64,000 nucleotides of DNA from Rhinopomastus cyanomelas. Lineage: Eukaryota; Chordata; Aves; Bucerotiformes; Rhinopomastidae. The position numbers were made by a program, and so were the translations under genes. The first letter of the stretch is position 1; each line of letters starts with the position of its first letter. The stretch lies in contig VXBP01002267.1 in assembly GCA_013400115.1 (NCBI GenBank), forward strand, positions 108,344 to 172,343, in the 5' to 3' direction. Below the pieces are notes generated by a model. It had not been told where the DNA came from, ran no database searches, and saw nothing but the letters and a program-made list of their open reading frames with translations. Below are positions 1 through 11,320 of this stretch, piece after piece.

Positions 1-130
1 TATGTGTATTAGGAAATTAGCTCCCCAAGCTCACCAAATGGCTTTAAGAAAGAATCCTTTGGTTGCTAGCCCATTATTGATCAATTTTGAATGAATTAAA
101 CTTATAATACAAAATTATAGGTTGATGTAG

Positions 131-158
131 GCAGATACTATCTTTCAGTAGTATCTGC
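131..158. repeat. short perfect inverted repeat (hairpin)
   Basis: GCAGATACTA at 131-140 is the exact reverse complement of TAGTATCTGC at 149-158, with an 8-base loop. A 10-bp perfect stem with a short loop is expected less than about once in a window of this size by chance. It is a curiosity, not a strong signal, and no longer miRNA-like stem extends from it. Confidence 0.7.
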
Positions 159-436
159 AGTTGCTTTCTACTCTCTATGAAATAGTTGTATAGTGAGACA
201 GGCGCCAGAATAAAGCTTCTGCTAAACTGCTCCACATGTAGGTGAGTGCCAGTTCCCCAAAAATCTAGGTCCTACGTACACAGGAGAACACAATCAGGGG
301 ACTAAGCGAGGGAAAGTTCTCCCCAAATACATCCTAGTTCCTCAGCTTGGGCAACTGCCCTGGGTGCCTGCATTCCCCCTCATTTCAGCAGGTCCTAAGA
401 GAAAATCTATAGTTGTGTGATTTCATTTGCATGAAG

Positions 437-498
437 TGAAAAGGAAAAGAGACTTTTCTTTCATGAAAAAGAAAAGGGGAAAAAAAAAAAAAAGAGAT
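437..498 (+). repeat. A-rich polypurine tract
   Basis: The tract is mostly A and G, is interrupted by a CTTTTCTTTC segment, and ends in an uninterrupted run of A around 480-493. It is a low-complexity tract. No adjacent retrotransposon body explains it as a poly-A tail. Confidence 0.7.
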
Positions 499-2401
499 TA
501 AATTCTTCTGAAATATATAGCTTAGTTTCAAGCATCTTTAAGAGAGAAAAACAATTCAGAGTAAATTCATCATCATCAAGAAAACTTCAGTTTTTCTCAG
601 CTGTTTGCTCCACAGCCTAAAACCATAATCCAAAACAAAATAAAGAAAATTGTTCACCCAACCCTTTTAAATTCAGAATAAATCAAATTAGCTCTAGATT
701 AAATTAAATGGGATGCGTGTTCTAAAAATGGAAATGAAACAAAAGAAGCAGAAATTTGACCACAATTACAGGCGAGCTGGTGGTGGTAAACATGGCTTCC
801 AAAGATGTTCTGGAATCAGATATCTACAAGTTTCATATGCAAATCCATGCCAGAGCAGCAAGCTCTGACCTTGATAAGACTCACTCGGGATCCTATCCAC
901 TCAAGACAGTCTTTTAAATAAAAGGTGAGAAAGAACAGAAGCAGAAAGCAGAAGAAACAACACTACATACTTTGTTGAGCAGGTCGCCTTCCAGAAGTTG
1001 GCCATCCCTGTGTGATCCCCCTCCGAGAAAAGAAGTTACATTAAAAAAAAAATAAATCAGGAAGCCTTCTGTTGGCATTTGTGGGGAAAAGTGTGAGTAG
1101 CTGAAGACAACAGGCTCTGCCTGTACCAGCGCTGCCAGCACGCGCTGCCAGCTCTGAAGAGTTGTATCTCCCAGTGACAGAGCGCACGTTGGCACGGTAG
1201 GAATGTCCATGAGCACCTCTGTTTTACACAAAACACAAGGCTTGTGCTTCAAGATGCTCTGGCACTCTAAAGCAGAAGTTCCAGTGAAAGTACATCGAAC
1301 CAAATAAGATTTCCGTGTGCGCTGCCACATCTTTGCCCAACACCGGCTGCACGACAACCGTGACTAAATTTGTGTAGGAGTTATTGCTCCATGAGCATGG
1401 TTTGCATTCTTCACAACAGTCCTATGACTCCTAAGCATGGCTGCATTAAGGCAGCTTTCCTGCCTGGCTGCCCATTGCATGTGACAAGATAAAAATAAAA
1501 CCATGGGCCTCTTGTAAACTTTAATCACCATATTAACACCCATGAGAAAAGCTTTGGGTGATCCCAATCTTGTTTAAGAGGGGTGAGCTGTAGATACTTA
1601 CAGGATGTTCTGCCCCTGCTGATTGCTCATTATCCAAAATTAGCTCTCAGAGCAGCCTTTGCCCCAGTGTCTGGCAAAGTGGAAGCTGGACCTGTTTTCA
1701 AGAGCTTTTGACATTCTCAGGACCTCCGCTCTTCCAGGAATGCAAGCCTTCATACAAGTCTCTGCAGGGAGAAGCCAAGAGAGTTGTTACTTGATGAGGA
1801 AATAGTGGAGCAATCATGAAGTTGTTTCTCTCCTGATATGCTGTCCAAGATATTAGAGCTTTGGCTCCTGCTTAATGGTTAGCAAGGCTAATGGGTTCGG
1901 GCTCTAGTAGGTTCAGCAGGTCCTGGACACAATAGGTCCAGTCTGACAGACTGTTTGAAAGCAAAATTCCTGTTGATCTTAATGACATTCTCTCACCATC
2001 AGAGAAAAAAAGTGGATCACTTTTGCTTTGCCCTAAAAATATACCTGATGTAAAAACCTGCACCCTTGCTGAAAGCCTTGGATTATGAAAGTCCCCTCAA
2101 AATACATGTGCCTCCAGAAACAACAGCTCTTCAGTCAAAGCAAAGCGAAAACCATATGGCTTTTACATGCACAGACTCTCCTGAGTGCATCTTGCATGAA
2201 TTCTTTTGGACAGTAATCCAAATTCCTGTTCAGGACAGGCTTACAGCTCTGAAAACCTCTAATAACAGATTACAGGTTGATGAGTTCTTCAAATTTTTCC
2301 TTAGACAAATGGGGGTTACAGTAGCCATTGATTTAACTCCAGTGCAGCGATGTGCTCGTGCAGTTTATGTAATAGCTGTAACAGTTTTCAGTGGGACTTC
2401 T

Positions 2402-2517
2402 TCACCACATGGATGTGTTCCTGTGTGACTTGGTCTAGGTGATCCTGCTGTGGCAGGGGGACTGGACTAGATGATCTTTTGCAGTCCCTCCCAATCCCTA
2501 GAGATTCTATGATTCTG
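2402..2517 (+). mobile_element. CR1 retrotransposon, 3' end fragment (type A)
   Basis: The sequence shows the type A 3' end: 'CCTGTGTGACTTGGTCTAGG', 'CTGGACTAGATGATCTTTTG', then a 'CCCAATCCCTAGA' block and ATTCTATGATTCTG terminal repeats. Only the last ~115 bases of the element are kept, the usual outcome of 5' truncation during target-primed reverse transcription. It has no coding capacity. Confidence 0.92.
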
Positions 2518-2656
2518 GCAACTTTGAGCTGATAAAAAGCTGGATGGGTGTTTTTTCTTACAGACAAATGCTTTTTCTTTTCCCCCCAAAACCTAAGATA
2601 TTTCACAAATCTGCTCATTAGAAGAGGTCTGATTATTTCAGGTCAGGTCTTGTTTT

Positions 2657-2702
2657 CACAGAATGCTTTGGGTTAGAAGGGACATTTAAAGGTCCTGTAG
2701 TC
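2657..2702 (-). mobile_element. CR1 3' terminal scrap (type D), minus strand
   Basis: 'CACAGAATGCTTTGGGTTAG' followed by 'AAGGGACATTTAAAGGTCC' is the reverse complement of a CR1 3' terminus. Only about 46 bases remain. A separate plus-strand CR1 follows within about 20 bases, so two opposed copies nearly abut. Confidence 0.75.
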
Positions 2703-2722
2703 AGCATGGTTGACTGTAGTCA

Positions 2723-3065
2723 GGAGACCTCATCACTCTCTACAACTACCTGAAAGGATGTTGTGGAGAGGTTGGTGCTGGTCTCTTCTCACAAGGAATT
2801 AGTGACAGAACAAGAGGGAATGGGTTCAAGTTACAACAGGGTAGGTTTAGACTTGATATTGGGAAGAATCTTTTCACAGAAAGGGTGGTCAGGCACTGGA
2901 ATGGGCTTCCCAGAGAGGTGGCTGAGTTGCCATCCCTGGATGTGTTTAAAGATGGTTTGGATGAGGTGTTGAGGGATGTGGTTTAGGGGTGAACTTGTAA
3001 GGTGGGTAGATGGTTGGACTCAATGATCCCAGGAGTCTTTTCCAACCAGAGTGATGCTGTGAATT
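2723..3065 (+). mobile_element. CR1 retrotransposon, 3' fragment (type B)
   Basis: This copy keeps the last ~340 bases. Translated, it carries remnants of the ORF2 C-terminus (D-L-I-T-L-Y-N-Y-L-K-like start, '...RHWNGLPRE' equivalent around 2895). The 3' end reads 'GGTTGGACTCAATGATCCC' then 'TCTTTTCCAACCAGAGTGA'. Frameshifts and stops break the frame, so it is non-coding today. Confidence 0.93.
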
Positions 3066-4183
3066 CACATTTGTGTGCTCTTCATTAAATGCCATATTAG
3101 AGCAAAGTGTTTGTTTTGCACAGGCAGCACACACATTGCATGCTCCATTTAACAACACACAGCCACAACAGCAAAGCCAACACTCCTCACCTTTTCAAGA
3201 TGAAGGTCCAGTTTTTCCAAGTGAGATATTTAAATTCTTTCACGTGATTTCTATGTACTTGTGATTCCTCATGAAGGTTTCTGGCAGAACACTGTGCTTC
3301 TCCTGGCTCTGTGACGGAAATTTGCTCACTTTGAGCAACATAAACAAAAATCACATCCTCTCATTTCATTTTAAAGAAATTTCCCATTTCTTTTCACTCC
3401 ATATCATTAATATATTTTGAAACAAACTTTGTGGTCACCATTGCTTGCTATTGCTACTTTTTTCCATATGAAAATGTCTTTTAATGTGGCTGTTATGTAA
3501 ATAAATATGTCTAACATATCCTCTGCCCTGTAACAAAATGAAGCATGAAAACATGTGCTTCTTATAACTCTTACAAAAATTAATGAAACACTCGTTCTAC
3601 ACAGTGGGTCTAGTTTAACTTTGAAAAATTACGTGAAAACCCTAAACTAAAATAGATGAGATTGCTGTTAATGTAAAATATCCTCTTGAAATATTGTCAG
3701 TATTTAAATTTAGCTTTTTTGGGCCCTGGCATAGCAATTTAGAAGCAAGCCAGCTGCTCTTGAGAATATGGCAAATCCAGATCAGACCGCTTTAGACCAA
3801 AGCTGTGCTTTTATTGCATCAGCAGTCTTTGGGTGTAAGGGATGGGGGTGAAGCAGTCAGATTGTCCTACAGGAAGGCCAACAAAAAGATTTTTACTTCA
3901 CAAATTGATTCTGTCTGGCATTTCCCAAATCCTGACGATTTTCTCCCCATGGAAGCTGTAGTCGCCATTAAAATAGGTACAATTAAGGAAAGTGGTTCTG
4001 GACTGGTACTGGTCCCAGCCTGTGGTCACAGCACGGCTGGATGGCAGCAGAAGCCTGAGGCAGAGCTGTGTCCATTAGGTACATGTGCAAAGGGCTGCTC
4101 CCCCAGAACACAGAAGAGGTGTTCACACACAAACACGTCGAGTGGCAGTAAGAAGTGGCTGCTTTGGAGTCCTCCTGGCTCCG
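3066..4183. other. single-copy AT-rich non-coding DNA
   Basis: I see no repeat or gene here. The middle (3300-3720) is strongly AT-rich with many stops in all frames. Confidence 0.55.
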
Positions 4184-4965
4184 ATCATAGAACTGCAGAA
4201 TGTTTTGCATGGGAAGGGACTCTAAAGCTCATCTAGTCCATCCCCTGCAATGAGCAAGGATGTCTTCAGCTAGAGCAGCAGGTTGCCCAAAGCCTCATCC
4301 AAGAGGACCTGGAATGATTTCATGGATGGGGCTTCTACCACCAGTCTGAGCAACGGCAGCCAGTGCCCCAGCATCCTCAGTGTACAAATATTATTCTTAA
4401 GTCTAGTCTAAATCTACTCTCTTTCACTTTAAAACCATCAGCTCTCTTCCCATTGCCATGCTAAAAATATAGTCCCTGTCCTTCTCATCAGCCCCTTTAA
4501 GTGCTGAAAAGCCACACTAAGGTTTCCTCAGTGCTTTCTCTTCCCCAGCTGAATCCATCCCAGTCTGGCCTCACAGCAGAGGGGGGTCCCAACCACACAC
4601 CATGTCTGTGGCCTCCTCTAGCCCCACTCCAATACGTCCAGGTGCCTGCTGTGCTGAGGACCCAGAGCTGAACACAGCACTGCAAGGGGATCTCATCAGA
4701 GTGGAGCAGAGAGGTAGAATCTCCTCCTTCTATGTGCTGCCTGCACTGCTGGACACAGCCCAGGACACAGGTGGCTTCTGGGCTGTGAGTGCACACTGCC
4801 AGCTCATGTCCAGCTTTTCATCCACCAAGACCTTCAAGTGCTTCTCTGCAGAGCTGCTCTCAATCCCTTCATCCCCAAGTCTGTGTTGATTATTGGGGAT
4901 TGTCCCATCTCAGGTGCAGAACATCGAACCTGGCCATGTTGAACCTCACCATGTTCACACAGGCC
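4184..4965 (-). mobile_element. long CR1 copy with ORF2 C-terminal remnant, minus strand
   Basis: Read on the minus strand, this ~780-base copy runs from the reverse-transcriptase thumb region of CR1 ORF2 to the 3' end. The upstream part still translates to a recognisable block (M-x-R-F-N-x-A-R-F-D-V-L-H-L-R-W at about 4905-4960) that precedes the family's conserved cysteine-poor C-terminus. Stops and frameshifts are frequent, so it is a dead element. It is one of the two longest copies here. The 3' end is of type D ('CTGCAATGAGCAAGGA' in plus orientation). Confidence 0.9.
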
Positions 4966-5539
4966 TGGGTAAAGGCAGGCAAGTAGACATGGGGAGTCCA
5001 GCTTGAAGCATAGGCATCAGTCCTTTTGCCCTTCTGGGCAAAACCACAGAACAAAAGGTGGGAAAGAGATGCATCTCTCTGATGTGGTAGCACTAGGCAG
5101 AAGAAAATCTTCTCAATACTTACAAATGAACAAGACACTCCAGTGAGTGTGTCTGTGGCAGCTCCTCTGCACCGAGCCTGTGCACTGCCTGAGCAGAAAG
5201 TCACTCCTCAGAAATGCATGGTTTTCCCCACTTGTACAGAAAAAGTCAGAATAAGCAACACGTGAGTGATCTGGCAGCTGGTGAGGCAGCAGGTACCTAG
5301 AGAAGAGTCCAGGACAAACCAGAGCGGCAGAGTTCATCTTTCCCTGCAGAAGGCAGGTATCAACATTTCACCTTCCAAAGAAGACGGGAAGCGATGCAGC
5401 TCCATCAAACAGCGGTTTGAACCACACACAGCTTCCACTTGGAGCAGCCTGCAGCTGGCAGGTCGTCACCAGGATCAGGTCAGTATTTGGCACTGTTTAC
5501 TTACAACTTGAGTAAGAATCTTTTCCAACTTTTCGGATT
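4966..5539. other. single-copy non-coding DNA
   Basis: No gene, RNA or repeat recognised between two minus-strand CR1 copies. Confidence 0.55.
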
Positions 5540-5812
5540 GGGATCCAACTTGGGATCACTGAGTCCAACCATCAACCCTAATCTCCAAGTTCACCGCTAA
5601 ACCTTATCCCCTGATACTACATTGAAGTGATTTTTAAACACACCCAAGAATGGGGACCCAACCACCACCCTGGACAGCCCATTCCAGTGCCTGACCACTC
5701 TCTTAGTGAAGAATTTCTTCCTGATGTCCCATCTAAACCTACCCTGTCAAAGCTTGAAGCCATTCGCTCTGGTTCTGTTGCTAATGACCTGTGAGAAGAG
5801 ACCAAGATGTAA
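5540..5812 (-). mobile_element. CR1 3' fragment (type B), minus strand
   Basis: 'GGGATCACTGAGTCCAACCA', then 'CAGCCCATTCCAGTGCCTGA' and 'GAATTTCTTCCTGATGTCCC', are reverse complements of the CR1 ORF2 tail and 3' UTR. The very 3' tip is degraded. Non-coding. Confidence 0.9.
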
Positions 5813-7131
5813 GTTTTTCAGGCCATAAAGATGATTTCTTCCCAAAGAGGAAGTGAAAAACATGAATATTTGCTAAGTTGAGGGATACAGAACTGATGCA
5901 GTGTTGTAGCTGTTACACAAGAAGCAACTGTTCAAACGCTGCGCGTCGTGCCTTGGAGGGCCGTTAACCTACTTACAGGCAGTACTCTCCATCAATGTTC
6001 AGGTGAATTTATTCTTGATAAATTATCTAGGACACTTCTTGAATCAAATCCTCTCGTAATGGAAAGATTCCACAGCAAAAATTGTCATACCTTGTAAAAA
6101 GAGAAATCCATTTCACTGCTGGATGTATCGCACCGATAAAAAAATCACTTATCACTGGACAAGGAGACAGATTTTTTTCAAAGTGGCTGGGATTTTCTTG
6201 GGTGGAGAGGCAGAGGTTATGGTTAATCTTATAAGATTAGGACCACTGTTTGCAACTTGGCTTTTGAATGATGTATTATGTTATCAGATGAAGCAAATCT
6301 ACTGTGGCTTTCATCAGTTTCTCCCATAGTACCAACAGCAGTAAGGATGAAAGTCTGTATTTTGTGAAGAAAAAAAGCATCAGCAAATTAAAAAAAGAAA
6401 CAAATGGCAGTTCATACATTTTCTTTCCCTGCTGTCTCAGCTGGCTTCCTCATTTTTCCTCTATAGGGCTGGTGGTGGCCGAGGATGAAGGTTGTGGCTG
6501 GGGACAGTACAACTTGCCCCTACCTTTGCATCACAGGCACAAGGGTGGTGATGCCTGTGTTCTGAAAACTGGTTTCCTACACGGGCTTGTGAGTCTTCTC
6601 TCAGGGTGGTGTGGCCACTTGGAAACATGGAGATGAGAAGGCTGGAGGAGTCTGGCCAGCACAGGCATGCTGGACACAAGCCCAGCTCCTGGACAGCAAC
6701 TGAAGCAAATAAACCCGGAGTTACTGGTTTCAAAAAAGCCTTGAGAGAGCTGACAGCATCAAAAGTGTGCTGGGCAGGCACTGCTACGGAAGTTGACCCA
6801 AGAAGACTGGTTGCTATAACTCACCCAACCGTAACTCAGCGCAGCGCTGGTGAAGCTGACAAACGTGTTTCAGGTTAAATAACCTGCTGGTTTGATTTAG
6901 CCCCTCTTTAAGCAGATTTTCATGTGGGAGGTTTGAAGCCGCTGTCGGAGTGCCCAGAGCATCTGCCTGGGATTTGTCTGGCTTTTCCAGGTCCTTTCAT
7001 GCTGAGGCTAAAGAGAAAAGGCTGCGTGTATTCAGTTACCTTCGCCGGTGGGGACTTGCCAACGCTGTGTGGTCTGATGGCGTTGCTCACCGTCTCTCTG
7101 GTGCTGGTGGTAAACCTCTCACACTGGCCTT
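5813..7131. other. single-copy non-coding DNA
   Basis: No element recognised. An 8-bp stem (CACAGGCA 6532-6539 / TGCCTGTG 6552-6559) is within chance expectation. The 6920-7130 part has moderate GC but no recognisable exon. Confidence 0.55.
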
Positions 7132-7644
7132 GCGCCTCTGTACTCATGAGACTGCACCTTGAGCATGGGTCTAGATTTGGGTGCCACAGTATAAGGAGGA
7201 CATAGAGGTGCTGGAGCAGGTCCAGAGAAGGGAGAGCTCTGGAAAACAGGCCCTGTGAAGACCGCCTGAGGAAACTGGAGTTTAGTCTAGAGAAGAGGAG
7301 GCTGAGAGGAGACCTTACTGCTCTCTACAGCTACCAAAAGGAGGCTGTAGCGAGGCTGGTGCTGGCCTCAGCTCCCAAATTACTAATGATAGGATGAGGG
7401 GAAATGGGCTCAGGTTGCATGAGGGGAGGTTTAGATCAGATATTAGGAAGAAGTTCTTTCCTGAGAGAGTGGCTGGGACTGGAACAGGCTGCACAGGGAG
7501 GTGGTGGAGTCACCATCCCTGGAGGTGTTTATAAAATGAGTAGATAGAATACTTGAGGCCATGGTCTGGGGTTAGGGAGATGTTGAGGTGAGGGCTGGAC
7601 TTGATGATCCTGGAGGTCCTTTCCAACCATGATGATTCTATGAT
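7132..7644 (+). mobile_element. CR1 copy, ~510 bases (type E)
   Basis: The copy starts in the ORF2 segment equivalent to '...ALVRPHLEY...FWVPQYKKD' (around 7135-7205). It continues through 'GAAGAGGAGGCTGAGAGGAG' and ends with 'GGACTTGATGATCCTGGAGG', 'TCCTTTCCAACCATGATGA' and 'TTCTATGATG'. It has several internal stops. It is one of the better preserved copies. Confidence 0.94.
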
Positions 7645-7753
7645 GTTAAAAGGGCCCTTCAGTGAGCTGGCAAAGGTTGCCTGAAGTCTCTTTCTAATTT
7701 GTGGGCACCTCTCTGAAGTTCTTCTGAATCCTGCAGTTCTTCTCTGCTTATTG

Positions 7754-7900
7754 AACTCCCTGCCTGGAAGTGTTCAAGGACAGGTTGGGTGGGGCTCTGG
7801 GCAACCTGGTGTAATGAGAGGTGTCCCTGCCCATGGCAGGAGGGTTGGAACAAGATGATCTTTGAGGTCCCCTCCATCACAAAACATTCTTTGATTCTAT
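7754..7900 (+). mobile_element. CR1 3' end fragment (type D)
   Basis: 'CTGGAAGTGTTCAAGGACAG', 'GGTGTCCCTGCCCATGGCAG' and a degraded terminal 'CATTCTTTGATTCTATG' identify the last ~145 bases of a CR1. It lies about 110 bases after another plus-strand CR1 of a different type, so these are independent insertions. Confidence 0.92.
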
Positions 7901-8859
7901 GCCAAGGGAAGAGGGGCAAGGGCAGACCCTGCCATTTACATTCTTGAGATGAAGTGAATGTAGAGCAGAGTGAATGTGAAATATTATTTAAAAATTCACA
8001 TCAACCCCACAGGAAAAAAAAAAACCTCAAACCATAATAAAATGATTTGTTCTTAATAGTTCCCCCAGTAAAATGTTGATAAAGCCAGTGTGTTCTTACA
8101 ACATACTGGAATTCATGGATCCTCCTTCAATAGAAGCTTAATAAAAACTTTAGTAGCCATATTTGAAACCTTGCATAGCCCCATAACTGGAGACTTCGTT
8201 TCAGGTGAAGCCTGTATCAAAACTCAGTATTATGGAGAAGCTCTTTGTACAGAGGAAGACCATTTAAATTCAGTTCCTCTGTAGTCACATGAAAAGAGAG
8301 AAATTCTGCAGAATTGTTCTTTGTTCTCCCTGATACTTTAAATTTCCATTCAGTCGTTAGGTTGGAGGAGCAGTTTGTGGAAAAAGCCCACAATGGGCAC
8401 ACACACATGCACTTTCTCCCAGAAAAACTATTGCAGAAAACAGGCTTTTTGTTTTTTTTAACTCCTGCATAAGACAGCAAGTCCAATTTTACCAGCCTTT
8501 TTTTCAGCAAAGCTCTCCCTGGAGCTGAAAGGAAGGCAGGATTGATCCTCCGTCACGGCACAGCAACCCACCCTACTTTTACTACCTGCTAGGTTTCTAC
8601 CCATTCACTTCAGGACCTCAGTTCTTTGGTGGTCTTCTGTTTTGACATCTGCTTACTCTTATCTCTAATCAGTTTTGCTGATAGACATTTCCCCTGAGTG
8701 TGCAGACACTGCCTAATAGATTTTTTTTTTTCAAAACCAACTACTACTTAGTAGTCAGGAAATTATCTTTGTGGTCTGCAAGGGTGAGAGACATATTTCC
8801 TAACATTCCCATGCAGACAGCTAAGTCTCACTCAATTTTATCTGATTTGCTCTATTCTG

Positions 8860-9015
8860 CTCCTTATATCCCATAACATAATGGCATAATGACTGCAATA
8901 GGTTCTGGTTAAAGCTGCAATTAAGCAGAATGCACAGCGTCCCAAGGCACTGAACGATCAGCGAGCGCACTGTAAGTAATTGTTAAATAACACAGCAATT
9001 TACTAAGGCTTGCTT
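8860..9015. promoter_or_regulatory. candidate conserved non-coding block (unverified)
   Basis: The block has no repeat content, is balanced in composition, and has several AT-rich core motifs (GCAATTAAGC, GTAATTGTTAAATAA) interspersed with an unusual cluster of CpGs (CGATCAGCGAGCGC at about 8955). This texture resembles avian conserved enhancers, but conservation cannot be seen from one sequence. Confidence 0.2.
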
Positions 9016-10534
9016 CAGGACTTACGCTGTCTGCCAAGACCAAGGGACTGAACTGGGAATGTGTTGCTTAAAACGAGCTGGAGCGGTTGGGCGGTTTCTT
9101 GCTTGATGCAAAATCCTTCAGAAAAAAAGAAATGAAAGCATCACACATCAAGCTGCGAGTTTTACAGGGTGAGAAAGGGGTAGGAACAAAACGGTTTGCT
9201 CTCGGTCGATGCGTGCAGCCCATGGTTTGCTCTGGTGGTCGTGCCTCTCCAGCAGACACCCTATAACAAGGCAGGAGTTCCTGTTATGCAGCAATGGCAC
9301 GCTGAATTTCCAGCCACACAGCTCTCGTGTGCAGTGAACAACAAATAAAATAAAGAGTGGTCTCCGTGCCTTCCAAAACCTTCGAAAACATAACACAAAG
9401 CAGAGTACTAGAAAGAAGACTGTAAAGAAGTTATTATGCATTGGCAGGATGCTTGAGAAAACTCCCAATGAATTTATCACTGTTGATTTTAATAAAGGAA
9501 AAAAGAACCACACGGACACAAGGAACTGAGTCCTAGTTGATTTCGATTTGAACTTTCAGTGGGAGCGGGATGATAAGGTATGTCTGCATCTGGACTTTTA
9601 AATGGGAGTCTTTCTTTTTTAAAAATCGATTTTTTCTAGGTCTATCAAACATAATTTTTATTGAATTTCCTTCTGCTGGTTTGTTTTTATTCCATTTCAG
9701 TGAAAACAAAGAGCACACACTTGCAAAAACACATCTGAGTCCAGACGGTCAGTGCAGGAAATTCCTGCAGTTCTGGTGAAAACTGGGTCTGGAGGGAGGA
9801 AGGGGAGAGTTCACAAACCCAGCACCTCTACCAAAGCATGAGCTGTATCTGAAATGCAGGAGACACCAGGTCACTTCAGGTCTGCCCTACCATAACCTAA
9901 CAGACAGGTTAAACCACGGCTGAAGTGAACACTACAGCACTGTGCTGGGAAGGGGAAAACACTAGCAAATGCACCTTGGGAGTAACCAACCTGATGTTGG
10001 GACTTCGAGGCATGCAGGAATCCATAGGAAATTTGGAGTCCCCAATTCCTGTTGTGCAGTACAACTTGTTTGTACTTGTTTCTATCTAAAGCACCGTGCA
10101 AATGAGAAAGCTATTTATAAATTCACATATCTACATTCAAAACAGAAAGACAGTGAGGACCCATACAGCATCCCTGACACAATTCCAACTGTTCCTCTTC
10201 CCAGAATGGGTAACGCTCCATGCCTTGATAATTACAGCTTTCAAACTCATGTGATTAAACTAAGTAAACATAGCAAAGCTAGGAATACAACATCTGTGAT
10301 AGACTTTTGCATTTTGATGGCTCCTCACCCCTGGGCCTTATCTGCAGTCTCACCCAAGCACCGTCTCCAAAGTGCTGATGTCTCTGTGCAGTTGTGGATA
10401 GGGAAATAACATCAGATCTGCTCCCTGGGAAAGGTTGTGTTGAGCCCCAAATTATGCGGCCAGTTTTCTTGTCACTCCTTGCAAAGCAGTGATCTCATCC
10501 TTGCAGTCTCCAAATTTTCTATCTCCAGTGTAGG

Positions 10535-10590
10535 AGAGGGAGGCAGCGAGGGACAAGGGGAGAGGGAGAGGGAAGCTATGAAAAGAAAGA
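10535..10590 (+). repeat. polypurine tract
   Basis: A run of A and G with only two or three pyrimidines (GGGAGGCAGCGAGGGACAAG onward). It is low-complexity DNA with no attached element. Confidence 0.55.
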
Positions 10591-11032
10591 TCCCATTGTG
10601 AGAGTGCTCTTATTTGTGTGAATCCTTGCCAAGACAGCAAGATTGGGTCTGATGACATGAACTCCAGGGTCAGTGGGGAGCTGTGCAAAAATGCCTGAAC
10701 TCCCTGTGCACATGATCCTTAGGAAAAAAAGCCACTTTCAGATGCAAGCCTTTTTTTCAGCCTTCCAACCCCTAAGCCTACCAGATTATATGGCCTGAAG
10801 ATGCCTGCACCCATTTTGCATGGCTGAGCAATTGCTTTACTTGCCTTGGAGGGAGAACTGAATCAAAATGCCAGATCCGACCACCAAAGCACTTCATGTG
10901 TGCTTGCATTGCATTAAAGTTGAATGAAACTTTAGAAACAGAAGGACAGGACAAATCCAGGATCCATCCTTAAGAAAAGGTTGAGGATAATGGCAAAAGT
11001 CAAGACTGTGGTGTGCACCTTGCAAGAACTGT

Positions 11033-11320
11033 ACAGAATCGCTCTGTTTGGGAAAGACCTTCAGATCAGTGAGTCCAACCCAGCACCAGTTAATGTAGTG
11101 CTAACCATATGCTGTGAATCCAGCACTGCCAAGTCACCACTGAACAATGTCCTTCAGTGCCACAGCTTTTAAATACCTCTAGAAATGAGGACTCCATCAC
11201 TTCCCTGGGCAGCTTATTCCAGTGCTTGTCAACCTTTTCAGTGAAGACTTCCTTGAAGTCCAATGTAAACCTCCCCCGGTGCAAACTGAGGCCATTTCCT
11301 TTTATCCTCCTGCCTCTCTG
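11033..11320 (-). mobile_element. CR1 3' fragment, minus strand, diverged
   Basis: Starts with 'ACAGAATCGCTCTGTTTGGG' (reverse complement of the 3' terminus). It continues through 'GGCAGCTTATTCCAGTGCTT' and 'GAAGACTTCCTTGAAGTCC', and ends near 'TTTTATCCTCC'. More diverged than type A copies. Non-coding. Confidence 0.9.

Larger units (their letters stand above)
1..2401. other. single-copy non-coding DNA
   Basis: No CR1, tRNA or convincing exon is visible. The stretch holds a small hairpin (131-158) and a purine-rich, A-rich tract (about 437-498). The reading frames here are short, have no recognisable domain, and look like chance frames. Confidence 0.6.
7901..11032. other. 3.1 kb single-copy non-coding DNA
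   Basis: No transposable element or gene recognised. It contains a repeat-free block (8860-9015) with TAATTG-type homeodomain-like sites and a purine-rich tract (10535-10590). The frames present are short and carry no domain. Confidence 0.55.

Noticed and set aside
6532..6559. 8-bp stem with a 12-base loop
   Set aside because: Around a dozen such stems are expected by chance in this window.
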